Source of the DNA: Ophiodon elongatus
Taxonomy: Eukaryota; Chordata; Actinopteri; Perciformes; Hexagrammidae
DNA length: 64,000 nucleotides
Reading direction: 5' to 3'
Assembly (NCBI GenBank): GCA_016806645.1
Contig: JACSYO010000940.1
Location: forward strand, 15,001 to 79,000
Numbering within the stretch: the stretch's first letter is position 1; every line of letters starts with the position of its first letter. The notes beneath the pieces were generated by a model. It worked only from the letters and a program-made list of their open reading frames with translations, made no database searches and was not told the DNA's origin. This document shows, one piece after another, positions 1 to 10,540 of this stretch. The position numbers and the translations under genes are program-made.

Positions 1-662
1 CATGATCAGCTGACCACAGAGTCCATGTTGTTGTTTCTGGAACACTGTGACTCCTGTCATTGTGTTCACATGTCATATAGTAACAAACCTAAACAAAGTC
101 TCTACAACAGCTAACAATGTCCTGGAGGACAGAGCAGGTTTGGTTACCAGGATAACTCTGGTTCTCTGAGAACTGAAGCCCCTTCTGAAGCTCCACTGCC
201 ACCACATCAGTCATCACACCCTTTAGCCCCCAACTCACCATTTTCAGGTGTAGTTCCTCCACCTGTCAGAATCAAGAAGGGTGGTGTGCTCAGATCCCTC
301 ACTCAGAGAACCAGGGTTATACTGGAGACCAAGCGTTGAGTTATTAATGATAGCGATTACGCTTTCAATTAGCTCTCCACTAAGTCCCGCCCCTCCAACG
401 CTGACTGGCCAATCACAGCGTAGCATGGTCACTTCCTGTTTACTGGTTGTATAAAAACAAGATGGCGGCGGCCACAGTCCACAAACCAAAGAGTAAGGTC
501 AGGACGACTCGGTCCTCTTCTTCTATAACGTCTCTGGTTCCAACAGAGAATATGAAGTAAACATGAAGAGTAATAAGGTTCAGTGATTGTAGCTTTCAGG
601 TTCAATGGGAGCTGTTGGACTCATGATGTCGTGATGTGATGACTGTCCATGTGTTTGATCAG

Positions 663-947
663 ATCCAACACCTCTGATCATCAAAGCTGTCGTCCTGCCG
701 CTGACTCTGCTGTTGGTGAACACTGCCCTCTACTTCTACGTTAAGGTACTGACACACTCTGTTGTTCAGACCAGCGACTGAAATGAAGCTCTCGGTCTGT
801 TTAGTGAACTGAAGACAGGACTGTGCTGTCATGTCTCTCCAGGCCACCAGGGGGCAGAAGCCGGGCAGACGGGAGGACATTGAGCTGGATTCTTATAACC
901 TGGGTGTTCCTGCAGCTGAAGAAGAAGGAGCTCAGGGAGCAGAGTAG
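663..947 (+). CDS. C-terminal exons of an unidentified single-pass membrane protein (partial)
   Basis: Two exons can be read. The first (663-745) follows an acceptor (tttgatcag) and encodes a hydrophobic stretch, PTPLIIKAVVLPLTLLLV then NTALYFYVK, which looks like a transmembrane helix followed by a basic stop-transfer residue. It ends at a gtactg donor. The second (843-947) follows tctctccag and encodes a 34-residue polar tail, ATRGQKPGRREDIELDSYNL then an acidic end, terminating in TAG. The TM exon enters in phase 1, as is common in immunoglobulin-superfamily receptors, and the layout (TM exon, short tail exon) fits such a protein. I see no convincing extracellular domain exon in 1-660, so the rest of the gene must lie to the left of the window. 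The family is not recognised; an Ig-type receptor is only a guess. Confidence 0.4.
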
Positions 948-1298
948 CTCCTCCAAGGAGCTCATCTCACATCCAGATGGATTTCTACCACACAACCACC
1001 ATCAGCTCACTTTGATACGCATGTTCCCTTTAAACCAGAAGGCTGGAATATGATCTCACATTATTATAGCCGGTCTTTCTGACTCTCAACAATGTGCCGT
1101 CTCTTCATACGTTCTGACTTCCTGTCTGTGGCTCTCAGCTCCAAGCCCATTGGTTCCTGCTGAAGACCAGAAACTTTAAAAACAGCTCACAGATATAAAG
1201 TTTCATTTGAACACTAGACTTGAGATCAGGTTTACCAGAGTCCAAGCAGCAGGGTCTTAGAAACCAAAGACTATCGGAACAATGAGATATTAAATCAG

Positions 1299-1304
1299 AA
1301 TAAA
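1299..1304 (+). terminator. Candidate polyadenylation signal (AATAAA)
   Basis: An AATAAA hexamer lies about 350 bases after the stop codon of the membrane-protein tail exon, which is a plausible 3' UTR length. Only the motif and its position support it. Confidence 0.35.
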
Positions 1305-1309
1305 CATGA

Positions 1310-1920
1310 AACATTGACTTATGTCTTCTACATTCTGTATAACGATACTCAATGTTGAGACTCTGTTGGTGTTTGTGATTTAAAACATACAGTGAACTTC
1401 ATGACTTCACTCTAGCGCCCCCTTGTGGTTCACATGGCTCATTTATTGAAGTGAGCATGATTTTGGCAGCAGGACGACATTTAGCTAAAAGATATTCATA
1501 ATAATACAAATAGGACCAACATCTGTGATCAGCCCCTAACAACTCATTTATTTGTGATTAACACATTTTACTATTTAGCTCTTTGTTGTACTTCATCATG
1601 AAGTGACCAAATTTTACAATTAAGGAATTTCATCAGAATGTTGTTATGAAGGATTTTGCTTACTTAATAAAAACATTGTAAATATTGATTTTTGCTTGTT
1701 TTTTACGATTCAGGATTTTGGATATTTCATTAGAATGCTACAACTAAGGATTTTGCTTAACTCTTCTGCATTTTGCTTAATGTTTTGATTGAGGAAATGA
1801 CTTTGAAATGAATTTAGTTTATTATTGTGTTGGAAGGCATGCAATTTGAATGTGAATATCTCAACAGACGTAATGCCCTTGCCTTTAATTGAATGTGTCT
1901 CAGTATACGCTAGTTTCCAA
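1310..1920. other. Intergenic, AT-rich, no gene seen
   Basis: No coding exon is recognisable. A CTCF-like sequence on the minus strand (ccacaagggggcgctag) lies at about 1409-1427. Confidence 0.4.
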
Positions 1921-1923
1921 CAG

Positions 1924-2137
1924 CTGTTATATACCCCATATCCTGTTATATACCCCATATCCTGTTATATACCCCGTATCCTGTTATATACCCCGTATCC
2001 TGTTATATACCCCGTATCCTGTTACATACCCCGTATCCTGTTACATACCCCGTATCCTGTTATATACCCCATTACCTGTTATATACCCCGTATCCTGTTA
2101 TATAGCCCATATCCTGTTATATACCCCATATCCTCAG
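1924..2137. repeat. 19-bp minisatellite (cctgttatataccccgtat)
   Basis: About 11 head-to-tail copies of a 19-bp unit, differing mainly at cat/cgt. Open frames on the plus strand here are by-products of the repeat. Confidence 0.9.
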
Positions 2138-2673
2138 CTAGAAAGCCAAAGTAACAGCGAGTCATCGTTGGAACGGATTTGCTCAATAACTTCTCTATCG
2201 AGAGATGAAGCTGAAGCCAAATGAGGAACTAGATAGATCATTAAAACATATTCATCTTTTTATCTTTGTATTCAATGAAGTTTTATCTTTTATTCTGGGT
2301 TTTATCTCTTTTTCTATCTTGCATTATGATGCTCAGGTTTAGGTACATCTGTCTCATGAAGACGATGGTCCACCTTGTGGAGGAGTACATATATGTGAAA
2401 GTATACTCTATATATAATCAATGCTTAGCAAATGTAATGTAACCTTTAAGACTTGTAAACGCTCCTTTCTTTTAAGGTTGTTATCAGGATATCTGGTATT
2501 CATGTATACTCTAAAAAACCATGTACTTTCTCGTAATAAGGTGATTATGATATATTGTAATAAGGTGATTATGATATATTGTATTCAGATGACATGAGGA
2601 GAACTGTTCTGGAATCAAATTGCCTTATTTGGATAATAAGTGAGCACGGTGTCTGTCTTAAGTCTGGAAGGGT

Positions 2674-2840
2674 GCAATAATATCTATATCTATATATAGA
2701 TATAGATCTAACTATAGATCTATCTATAGATCTATATATAGATATAGATCTATATAGATCTATATCTATATCTATATATATATAGATATAGATATAGATC
2801 TATATATATATATAGATCTATATATATAGATCTATATATT

Positions 2841-2884
<44 letters not shown>
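2674..2884. repeat. AT-rich microsatellite, (TATAGATC)n/(TA)n/(GA)n
   Basis: A compound low-complexity tract of tatctata, tatagatc, ta and ga runs. It is rich in self-complementary segments and could form cruciforms. Confidence 0.85.
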
Positions 2885-2885
<1 letters not shown>

Positions 2886-3299
2886 ATCCTAAGAGCAAAG
2901 TTTAGAGGTTGGTGAAAGAGATCAGGTGAGGAGTAGAGAGCTGTCCGGGTTAATTATTCATTTTTCTCCGGACATTGAGGCTCAACACTTTGCTCACTCA
3001 TCTCCAGTTCTTATTTTCTGTCTTTGAGTGTTGCATTTAAAACTGTAATAACTTTCTGTCTTGTGTTAAAAATAAAATCAACTGCATTGCAGTTTAACCA
3101 AACAGTGAGTTCGTAGCCTTCTTTAGTTCCTTCACTCAGTTCTTTGATGGAGCGTCTCCTGTCCGAGAGGGGGGTCTCCACGGCAACCACTCAGCCCCTG
3201 TGGGACGTTTGAGGTTCACCACCACGGCCACACTCCTGATATCACACATACACCAACATTACATTGTGACAACATTTGATTAATAGAGAGAGATTATAT

Positions 3300-3534
3300 G
3301 ACATTACATTTCATTTAGCTGAGGCTTTTATCCAAAGCTACCTCCAATGAGTGCATTCATCTCACACTGATGACAGCGCTACCATGCTAGCTGCCTCCTG
3401 ACCTTCAGGAGACATTAGGGGTCAAGCGTCTTGCCCAAGGACACATGGACATGGACTAGCGGAGTCGGGGATCGAACCGCCGATCCTTTACTTAATTGAA
3501 AGACCCTTGCTCTACCACTGAGCCACAGTCGCCC
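3300..3534 (-). mobile_element. tRNA-derived SINE, minus strand
   Basis: Read on the minus strand the element begins near 3534 with a tRNA-like head: an A-box-like tggctcagtggtagagca and, further in, a B-box-like ggttcgatccc. The body contains tccttgggcaagacgcttga. It ends in ttggataaaagcctcagcta, the 3' tail shared by many teleost SINEs. Together these make a nearly complete Pol III SINE. I cannot name the exact subfamily. A second, truncated relative of the tail lies near 25200-25260. Confidence 0.75.
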
Positions 3535-3559
3535 ACCTTATACCTGGAGGACCCCTGGC

Positions 3560-4410
3560 TTCTGGCCCGGATATTATAATATCCATAAAGGTTAGGAGAG
3601 AGACTTATAACTGTTACGTTTCCTAGCAGGGTTTGTCAAAAAACATTAAACTGAGGGTTCATACCGACTGCTATCCGAGCATTATACCACTATTAATAAA
3701 TAACCAAGCTATACATTCTAAACTTTATTAATTTTCCGTGTGAGCGTCAAATAAATAAATGTACTTCACCGGTGAAGTTAAAGATAAAAGGAACAATTAT
3801 TCTACAGGTGGCCATTGGCTCTTTGTAATTTACTTAACTTTTATTGGGTCTTGGTGAAACAGTCTGAACTCTAATTAAGAACCAGGTTCCTCTCAGCGGA
3901 GGTCATCCGACGCCTTTTGGGGTGCCACGCGCTCGGAGCCCGCAGTGTGCTGGTGCCTCAGGACCACGTGACAGGGTTTCCCTTATTCCTTTCACTCACT
4001 GCTCTCCGCACACGACTCACCTCTCAGGCCAGGTGAGTGAATCGTATCGGGAGACGCTGGACCTCCACCTCTCAGGCGAGCCCCTACGTCAGAGCCGGGG
4101 GACGCCGGGAACAATAATTCGAACACAGTTTTAGTTACACAACTTCATTTTTATGTACACTGTGTATACATAGACATTGGGGAGATGTATACACACACAT
4201 ATGCACACAGGTCAGAATCTACCCGAGGCCTACGGGAGGGTTGGGGAGATGTATATGTAACGGAGTTAAGAATGCACCTTGTTTATCATTTAACAATCCT
4301 GTTGAGTTTATGTGAATTTTAGCTTAATGAGTTATTTTAATTTAGCTTTATTTTGTTTCCTGCGGAAATTACTTATCCTCTTCTGCGCCTCCTAAGTTCC
4401 TGTAGTCCTG
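3560..4410. other. Intergenic stretch of unknown origin
   Basis: No recognisable domain. The short plus-strand frame at 3922-4134 has no family signature. The region may be the remnant of an unidentified retroelement, since it lies between a SINE and a repeat-rich block, but there is no direct evidence. Confidence 0.3.
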
Positions 4411-4416
4411 TCTTCC

Positions 4417-4746
4417 TCACAACGGTCTTCTGTATTGTGAGGGTAAGTTGTGTGGAAAATGATATCACACTATTTTGTTGTGTCCTTCAAAAATGTAACC
4501 GTTAATGTTCCACATGGTAATGTCTGTTAATGCGATCACGGTATCCAGCTGTTACATGTCATTCAGACCATCAAAATATATGTTTTTGTGGCTGTTTCAT
4601 TTAGCCTCTTTGGCGCCATTTTGTTACGTCAGGCCGCTGATATATATTTTCCGTGTGTAAATCCCGTTGTTTTGCATGTTTAGGAAGCAGATGCAGAAAG
4701 AAAGAGACCGAAGGACAATTTGTGTTTGTTATATTGTCCTCTGCAG
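4417..4746 (+). repeat. Duplicated segment, copy 1: two exon-like blocks split by a 241-bp GT-AG intron-like insert
   Basis: Block a (4417-4442, tcacaacgg...gtgagg) and block b (4684-4746, gaagcagatgcag...ctctgcag) are separated by 4443-4683, which begins gtaagt and ends tttag. Block b is followed by gtttgt, another donor-like sequence. Both blocks recur fused in copy 2. No long reading frame runs through them, so the parent may be a non-coding transcript or a UTR. Confidence 0.7.
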
Positions 4747-4910
4747 GTTTGTTTTCCTTTGTTTAACGTTATAATTTTGACTGTGACTGCTGAGTCACTG
4801 TAGCTCACGCAGCTGTTTATTTTATCCACTTGGTGTTGCTGTTTCCCTCTTAGATGTTATTCATGGTTTTGAAAATAATTGTTGTAATTTAGGTTTAATG
4901 TTTTCTTTAG

Positions 4911-4999
4911 TCACAACGGTCTTCTGTATTGTGAGGGAAGCAGATGCAGAAAGAAAGAGACCAAAGGCCAATTTGTGTTTGTTATATTGTCCTCTACAG
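4911..4999 (+). repeat. Duplicated segment, copy 2: same blocks with the intron-like insert precisely absent
   Basis: Blocks a (4911-4936) and b (4937-4999) have exactly the lengths they have in copy 1 (26 and 63 nt), with about three substitutions, and are joined at the predicted splice junction (gtgagg/gaagcag). After block b comes gagtaaataaatgctgaaaa, which contains an AATAAA hexamer. This looks like a retroposed spliced transcript. Confidence 0.7.
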
Positions 5000-5069
5000 G
5001 AGTAAATAAATGCTGAAAACCCATCGTTGAGTGAACTCCTTCATTGCTCGATCCACACCTGTTACATAT

Positions 5070-5372
5070 ACAAACACACATGCACGCGGGTCAGTCTGAC
5101 CCGAGTCCAAAGGGAGTCTTGGGAAGATGTATACACACATATACCCGCGGGTCAGAGTGGCCCCAGGACAGCGGGAGGGATATATAGATATATAAATATA
5201 TTATATATACACACACATATGCATGAGGGTCATTCCGACCCGAGGCCAGTGGGAGTGTTGGTGATACATATGAGGGTCACTTTGACCCGAGATCAGCGGG
5301 AGCTTTGGGGATACACACACAGTTATGCATGCGGGTCAGAGTGACCTGAGAGGAGCGGGAGGGATATATATA
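5070..5372. repeat. Dispersed palindromic repeat block (left), GGTCAnnnTGACC units
   Basis: Degenerate units of roughly 45-80 bp containing (g)ggtcagagtgacc(c)gagg...agcgggagg joined by cacacacatatgcat spacers. Perfect GGTCAnnnTGACC palindromes lie at 5089-5101, 5275-5287 and 5334-5346; one-mismatch versions at 5150-5162 and 5228-5240. A weaker unit lies near 4210. Confidence 0.85.
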
Positions 5373-5374
5373 TT

Positions 5375-5467
5375 CAAGTCAATTCAATTCAATGCAATTC
5401 ATTTCGTATAGCCCGAACTCACAACTTACAAATTTTCCTCAGAGGGCTTTAAATATAATAGAAATAT
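5375..5467. repeat. Dispersed teleost repeat fragment (attcatttcgtatagcccg)
   Basis: The same roughly 90-bp segment (caattcatttt-gtatagcccgaactcacaac...cctcagaggg) recurs at 8847-8925 and 9087-9178. It is the host sequence into which the pogo-like transposon inserted. Confidence 0.7.
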
Positions 5468-5841
5468 AACGTCAGTGTTTCCTGACTCGAACGGCATTAG
5501 CTGCTATTGTCCCGAGTCGAACGATTTCCGGCGTGACGCACTTTCCGGTCTTTTCGCGGCATTTTTCTTCGCCGATCGTCATCAAAGTAAGTAGTATTCA
5601 TTTATACATATCAAAGAATCTACGTGTCAAATTTCATGAATATATATGGACGTTTACGTGTCTAAATACTCTAGGAAAGTGACTTTGATGAGAGAAAGCA
5701 GTAAGAACACTCGGGCGATGCTCGGGCGACGATCTTTACTCTGAAAAGTATCTCTGTATTTTCATCGTACTGCTAATATGAGTTAGCATATGAGTGTATT
5801 TTATAGCTATGTACTGTACCAAAATTAATATGTATTTGCAG

Positions 5842-7309
5842 ATGCCAAACATCCGGGAAATCCGGAAGAGGGAGAGGAAGACGAGGAAGTGGACCCAGGA
5901 GGCCATGGCACAGGCCCTAGTGGAGGTGAAAGCAGGCAGGCTCAGTCTAGGGCAGGCAGCCCGGCAGTTTGGGGTCCCAAAGTCTAGCCTGAGTGACCGA
6001 GTCAGTGGAAGGGTGTCCTCTGACTGTGTCCATGGTCAGAGGACTCTCCTCACCCCTGAAGATGAGGATTCCCTGGTGGAGTACTGTTTGTACTCTGCCA
6101 GTCACGGGTTTCCACTGACGAAGCCTCAGGTCCTGGCCCACGCTCTGGCCATTTACAACCTTCGGCATCAGGAGGAACCGAAGGTTGTACTTGGCCAGAC
6201 GTGGTGGATAAATTTCCGGGAGCGGCACCACCATCGCCTAACTGTCCGGACCCCAGACATCATCGACCGTGGGAGGGCATCCTGCGCCAAGAGGGGGCCG
6301 ATTGAGGAGTATTTCAGGCTCCTCACCACCACCCTGGAGGAGCACGGGTTGAGGGAGAAACCCCGTCAGGTATATAACTGCAACGAGACGGGGTTTCAGC
6401 TGGACTCTTCAAGGAGAAAGGTTATCGTGCCCCGGGGGACTAAACACGCTTACAGGCAGGCCCAGGGACCACATCACCGTCCTGGCCTGCCTGAACGCGG
6501 CTGGGGAGGATGTCCCCCCTTTCATCATCTATAAAGGGGGATATCCAGGGGGTCCCTATAACAAGGAAGGGGTTCCCGATGCCCTCTACGGGAAGTCGCC
6601 AGCAGGGTACATGGACAGTGAGCTTTTTAGGAAGTGGTTTGTCGGGCACTTTCTGAAGTTCGCCGCGCAGGAGCGCCCGCTGCTGGTCATCATGGATGGA
6701 CATCAGTCCCACCTGGATCCAGAGCTGGTCCGGGTGGCACAGAGGGACAGGGTCATTCTCTTGTGCCTGCCACCACATACGTCTCACATCCTTCAGCCTC
6801 TGGATGTGAGTTTCTTCGGACCCTTGAAGGCAGATTTCTCTGGTGTTACAGGAGATCTGTCGGCAGTGAGCCACTCCTTCTTGGTTTCTAAGAAGGAGTT
6901 TTCAAGGGTCCTAAGAGACTCCTACCAGAGGGTGAAGGATCGGAGAGTGGTGGTGGCTGGGTTCAGGAGGTGTGGCCTCTACCCTCTGGACCCAATGGCC
7001 ATTGATTGGTCACGGGTCATGCCGTCCGGGCCGCGGCGTGGGACCTCCTCACCTCCTCCGCCAACCCTATCGGCATCTTCCTGGGCTGCGCCTGATGTTG
7101 CCCTTCCCTCCCAACATTCCCATTCCCCAGCCCCTTTCCCAGCCCCTTTCCCCCATCACCTGAACCCACCCCCAATACACGATCCCCAGAACCAACCTCC
7201 ACCTCCACCTGCCTGCTTTCCATCGCCGGTCCCTCATCCCGCTCGGCCCCCTCTTGTGCCTCCCACGGTCCCCGGCTGCCTGCCAGTAGCAGCACAACAA
7301 CGCTCCTGA
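5842..7309 (+). pseudogene. pogo/Tigger-like transposase, frameshifted main exon
   Basis: This is a DNA-binding plus DDE-transposase reading frame. From an ATG at 5842, just after a possible acceptor (atttgcag), the N-terminus has a psq/CENP-B-type helix-turn-helix (SLGQAARQFGVPKSSLSDRV). A second DNA-binding region follows (GQTWWINFRERH), then the DDE core. The first catalytic Asp, expected in the N-x-DETGF context, reads NCNETGF, an Asp-to-Asn change. The second lies in VIMDGHQSHLD and the third in LQPLDVSFFGPLK. A one-base frameshift near 6464 splits the frame; the downstream half (6467-7309) resumes with DHITVLACLNAAGEDVPPFI. A Pro-rich tail precedes the stop at 7309, which may be bypassed by splicing to the exons at 7656 and 7819. 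The copy is inactive. Confidence 0.75.
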
Positions 7310-7655
7310 GCCTGCCTGCTGAACACCGCCACCTTCCCCCGTCTCCTGGTCAGCGCACACCTATTTTGCATTTGAAGTCACGTATAAATCTGAATGCATT
7401 AACTATTGTGAAGCATAGACATTATCATGAGTATGTATTTTAGTATTGTAATAATAAAATATGATTATTATTTTTGAGCCATCAACATCGGCGGCGGGCT
7501 CTGGCCTCCATGGGTCCCAAACTCGTCCCTCTCCCTCCCACAGTAAATGCTTTTTATAACCTGAAAAAAACAAGCAATATTATAACATGATGGTGACATT
7601 AGCCGTGATGAAGACTAAACAAAACATGGTTATGCTTTTTCTGTTATTCATACAG

Positions 7656-7997
7656 CCTCCAAACCTGCAAAGACGGGACCGTCGTCATCCAGCTCCTCGT
7701 CTGCTGGACCCACGACATCCACCGGTAGTGTACTTAATGTTAGCTTTCTTTGTATGCCAACCCATGAAACTCTGATCATTTTCTTTAATTAAAACAAAAA
7801 AAAATAATCTGTTAATAGGTCACACTCCCGAAGAGACGGAGGCAACCGTTTGGGTGTGTGGCCGGTGCAGGGAACCTGATCCCCCCGGGAGCTCGGAGGG
7901 ATTGGTGTCGTGGGTCCAGTGTGACAGCTGCCACACGTGGTATCACGCCATGTGTGTCGGCTGGGACGAGGAGCTGGATGAGGAAGATGACTTTTAA
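7656..7997 (+). pseudogene. Downstream transposase exons encoding a partial PHD zinc finger
   Basis: Exon 7656-7724 (after ttattcatacag, before gtagtg) encodes SKPAKTGPSSSSSSSAGPTT. Exon 7819-7997 (after gttaatag) encodes an acidic linker and a zinc-finger-like sequence: VWVCGRC, a 17-residue loop, WVQCDSCHTWYHAMC, then VGWDEELDEEDDF and TAA. The Cys2-Cys2-His-Cys spacing matches the first six ligands of a PHD finger, but the last CxxC pair is missing because the frame stops. An AATAAA lies at about 8055-8060. Both exons sit inside the transposon's inverted repeats, so they belong to the element. The donor joining them to the main exon is not certain. Confidence 0.65.
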
Positions 7998-8740
7998 ATG
8001 TTATTTGTGTCCTGATTTTTAACTTTAATTTTGTTTTTGTTTTGTATGTATTTAAATAAATGTATAATCTTTTCAATGATTTGCACGAGTCGTTTGTCTT
8101 TTGCTTTAACAATGTAGCTTTTCAATCATGAATACTTGTGTTTTTAGTTGTAATATATCTCTTACTCTGCACTGTGTGCTATGATAGTAATTGTTATATA
8201 GAATATATGTGTGCATGATTGTTAAATGTCATGAATCAGCTGGTGTTTTACAAGTGATTGACATGTGAAGAGTTTAACAAAACATCCAGCAGGTTATAAT
8301 ATTCACTCAAATGGAAATTACAGAGCTTTTATTGCATAGTTTGGAGTTGTTGAAGCGTGATATCTTATTGTGAAGGACAGAACTACGGTCCCGGATGTGT
8401 TGACAGCCCTGATGGTCATGTTGGTGACCCTGGAACAAGTTAATATCCCCTAAAAACCATCAGTGCCCGGTATTTACTACGAGGATAGAAGATCGTTCGA
8501 CTCAATAGCGGCGCACGGCTAATTTACCGGCGTTAGCTTCCTTTTACCGGCTCTAGTAAAGTCAAAGCTAACTCTAAAAATTAAAACTAAACTTGGCTGG
8601 AAAGGTAAGAAGTTAAAGTTTAGTTTAACACCATTAAATCGGCTGAAAACGTTATACGATCATTTGTAGCAATATTTTAAGTGGAATTTTATTGGAAAGT
8701 TAGCTAACAACCGTTCGACTTAGGACACAATGCCGTTACA

Positions 8741-9260
8741 TACTAATATGCACACGGGTCAGAGTGACCCAAGTTCAGCGGGAGGCTTGGGGAGGGATAT
8801 GTGGGTCATTGTGACCCCAGGAAAGCGGGAGGGATATAGAGATATATTCAATTAAATTCAATGCAATTCATTTTGTATAGCTCGAACTCACAACTTACAA
8901 ATTTTCCTCATAATAGAAATATACACACACATATGTACGTGGGTCAGAGTGAGCCAAGAACAACGGGAGGCTTGGGCATGTATACACAGGGTCACTTTAA
9001 CCCGAGGCCAGCGGGAGGCTTGGGGATACACACACAATTATGCATGCGGGTCAGAGTGAACCGAGGAAAGCGGGAGGGATATATATTCAAGTCAATTCAA
9101 TGCAATTCATTTTGTACAGCCCGAACTCACAACTTACACATTTTCCTCAGAGGGTTTTAAATATAATAGAAATATACAAACACATATGTGCGCGGGTCAG
9201 AGTGACCCGAGGAAGCGGGAAGCTTGGGGATACATACGCGGGTCACATCCTCTGACCTTT
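8741..9260. repeat. Dispersed palindromic repeat block (right), GGTCAnnnTGACC units
   Basis: Continuation of the repeat family interrupted by the transposon. Perfect palindromes lie at 8757-8769, 8804-8816 and 9195-9207; one-mismatch forms at 8942-8954, 8990-9002 and 9049-9061. Two copies of the gtatagcccgaactcacaac segment are interspersed. Confidence 0.85.
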
Positions 9261-9261
9261 G

Positions 9262-9410
9262 ATCCTCACATCATCTGACCTTTGACCCTCACATTGGTTC
9301 AGGAAAAACTCCCCAAAAAAACCTTTAAGGGGAGAAAAAGGGAAGAAACCTTAAGGAGAATAACAGAGGAGGATCCTCTATCAGGATGGACAGAAGTACA
9401 ATATCTTTTT
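9262..9410 (+). repeat. Widespread teleost dispersed repeat, 3' part
   Basis: The sequence aggaaaaactccccaaaaaa, aaaagggaagaaacctta, aacagaggaggatcc and caggatggacag is a familiar fish genomic repeat. It appears in the expected order here and probably belongs with the gtatagcccg segments upstream. Confidence 0.65.
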
Positions 9411-9429
9411 TAACTCATAGGACACAAAG

Positions 9430-9960
9430 AGTGCTCCTCCACTGGCCCTACAAGGATGTGTGCTTTCGCCTCTATTATTCATCCTCTACACAAATATGTG
9501 TCAGAGCAGGTACCATAGGACCATCTTAAAGTACGCAGATGATTCTGTTATTGTTAGTCGGCTCCAGGACCATGAGACCAGCCACGGCCCGGTCATCTAC
9601 AATTAAACATATCTAAAACCAGAGGCATGATCGTTGATTTTAGAAGACACGCCCACACACATGAAGTCATATCCATTAAGGGTCAGACAGTGGAATGTGT
9701 GCAATCTTACAAATTTTATTTCCACATCGACAATGATGACCAATGATAACCTACCTTTAAAAGAACAGAAACTCTCTGCATCAGATGATTGGTGAGTCAC
9801 AACTCAAACCAGAGACCCTGTACACCAGACAGTTACAGATCAACACATATATATCTATATATAGATATATAGATATATATGTAGTCCCACGGTGTAGAAC
9901 AAAGTGGTATAAAAACAGCTTTGTTCCAGCAGCCATCACTCAGGTGAACAAATTATGAAC
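9430..9960 (+). mobile_element. Non-LTR retrotransposon (LINE) remnant, reverse-transcriptase C-terminal part
   Basis: Plus-strand translation gives LQGCVLSPLLFILYTNMC, then ILKYADDSVIVSRLQD, which carries the YADD catalytic motif of reverse transcriptase. It continues with LNISKTRGMIVDFRR and a C-terminal NSFVPAAITQVNK-like end near 9910-9950. Frame changes and small deletions show decay. The motif order matches CR1/L2-type (Rex1-like) fish LINEs. The 5' part is missing. Confidence 0.7.
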
Positions 9961-10540
9961 CAAAAGCTGAATACTCCTTTAAAAACATTGCGGTAAGGTG
10001 AGAACAGTTTGACCCTCAGACTCAGAACTACGATGCCTTCAGGTACCGTAGGAACATTAACTTTAGAAACGGAGCAGTTGTTCCCCAGTCCGACCAGCAG
10101 AGGGCGTTGTGGGATCAGCTGATTCCTCTTCTGTCACGTGACGTTCAGGAACAAATCAAAGCTTCAATGCTGAGAAAGTGATTTTAATGATTATTTTATT
10201 TTAGTCATTAAAAATACGTCTGAATGTTGAATGAAACTTAGTTTGTTTTCTGCAGCTGTTTTCTTTCATCCTCAGTATATTGTGTTTCATTGTGGGAGAA
10301 TATTGTCGACTGTGTTGACTTTCGTTTGTGCTTCATTAATGTTGTTTACTTTATTTGTTTGTTTTCTTTTGTTGATTTTGACTTTTGTATTTGTTGATCA
10401 AATATATTGAGATTTCTCCTCAAAGGTTTTTCAAATCTCACCTGAAAAACGTGCTTGTCTTCTTTTGATGTTTCTGTCCTATTGTTCAAACAAATAAAAC
10501 ATATTTTAGTTTTTAGTCTCAGAACAACAACAGTCTTCAG

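Larger units (their letters stand above)
5469..8736 (+). mobile_element. Complete pogo/Tc1-like DNA transposon with TA target-site duplication
   Basis: The ends form an imperfect terminal inverted repeat. The left begins acgtcagtgtttcctgactc; the reverse complement of the right end begins acggcattgtgtcctaagtc; both continue gaacgg. TA dinucleotides flank both ends (5467-5468 and 8737-8738), as expected of the Tc1/mariner superfamily. A second inverted motif, gagtcgaacgat, occurs internally at about 5514-5525 and, inverted, at 8492-8503. Removing the element rejoins the interrupted host repeat (gaaata/TA/catac). The cargo is a pogo-type transposase with a C-terminal PHD-like exon. The element is dead as read, because of a frameshift and a lost catalytic aspartate. 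Confidence 0.8.

Noticed and set aside
244..489. Possible Ig-domain exon upstream of the membrane-protein tail
   Set aside because: No cysteine/tryptophan Ig pattern or well-placed splice pair could be established.
3480..3534. tRNA gene
   Set aside because: The A- and B-box-like sequences belong to a SINE head; the tRNA fold is incomplete and followed by the SINE body and tail.
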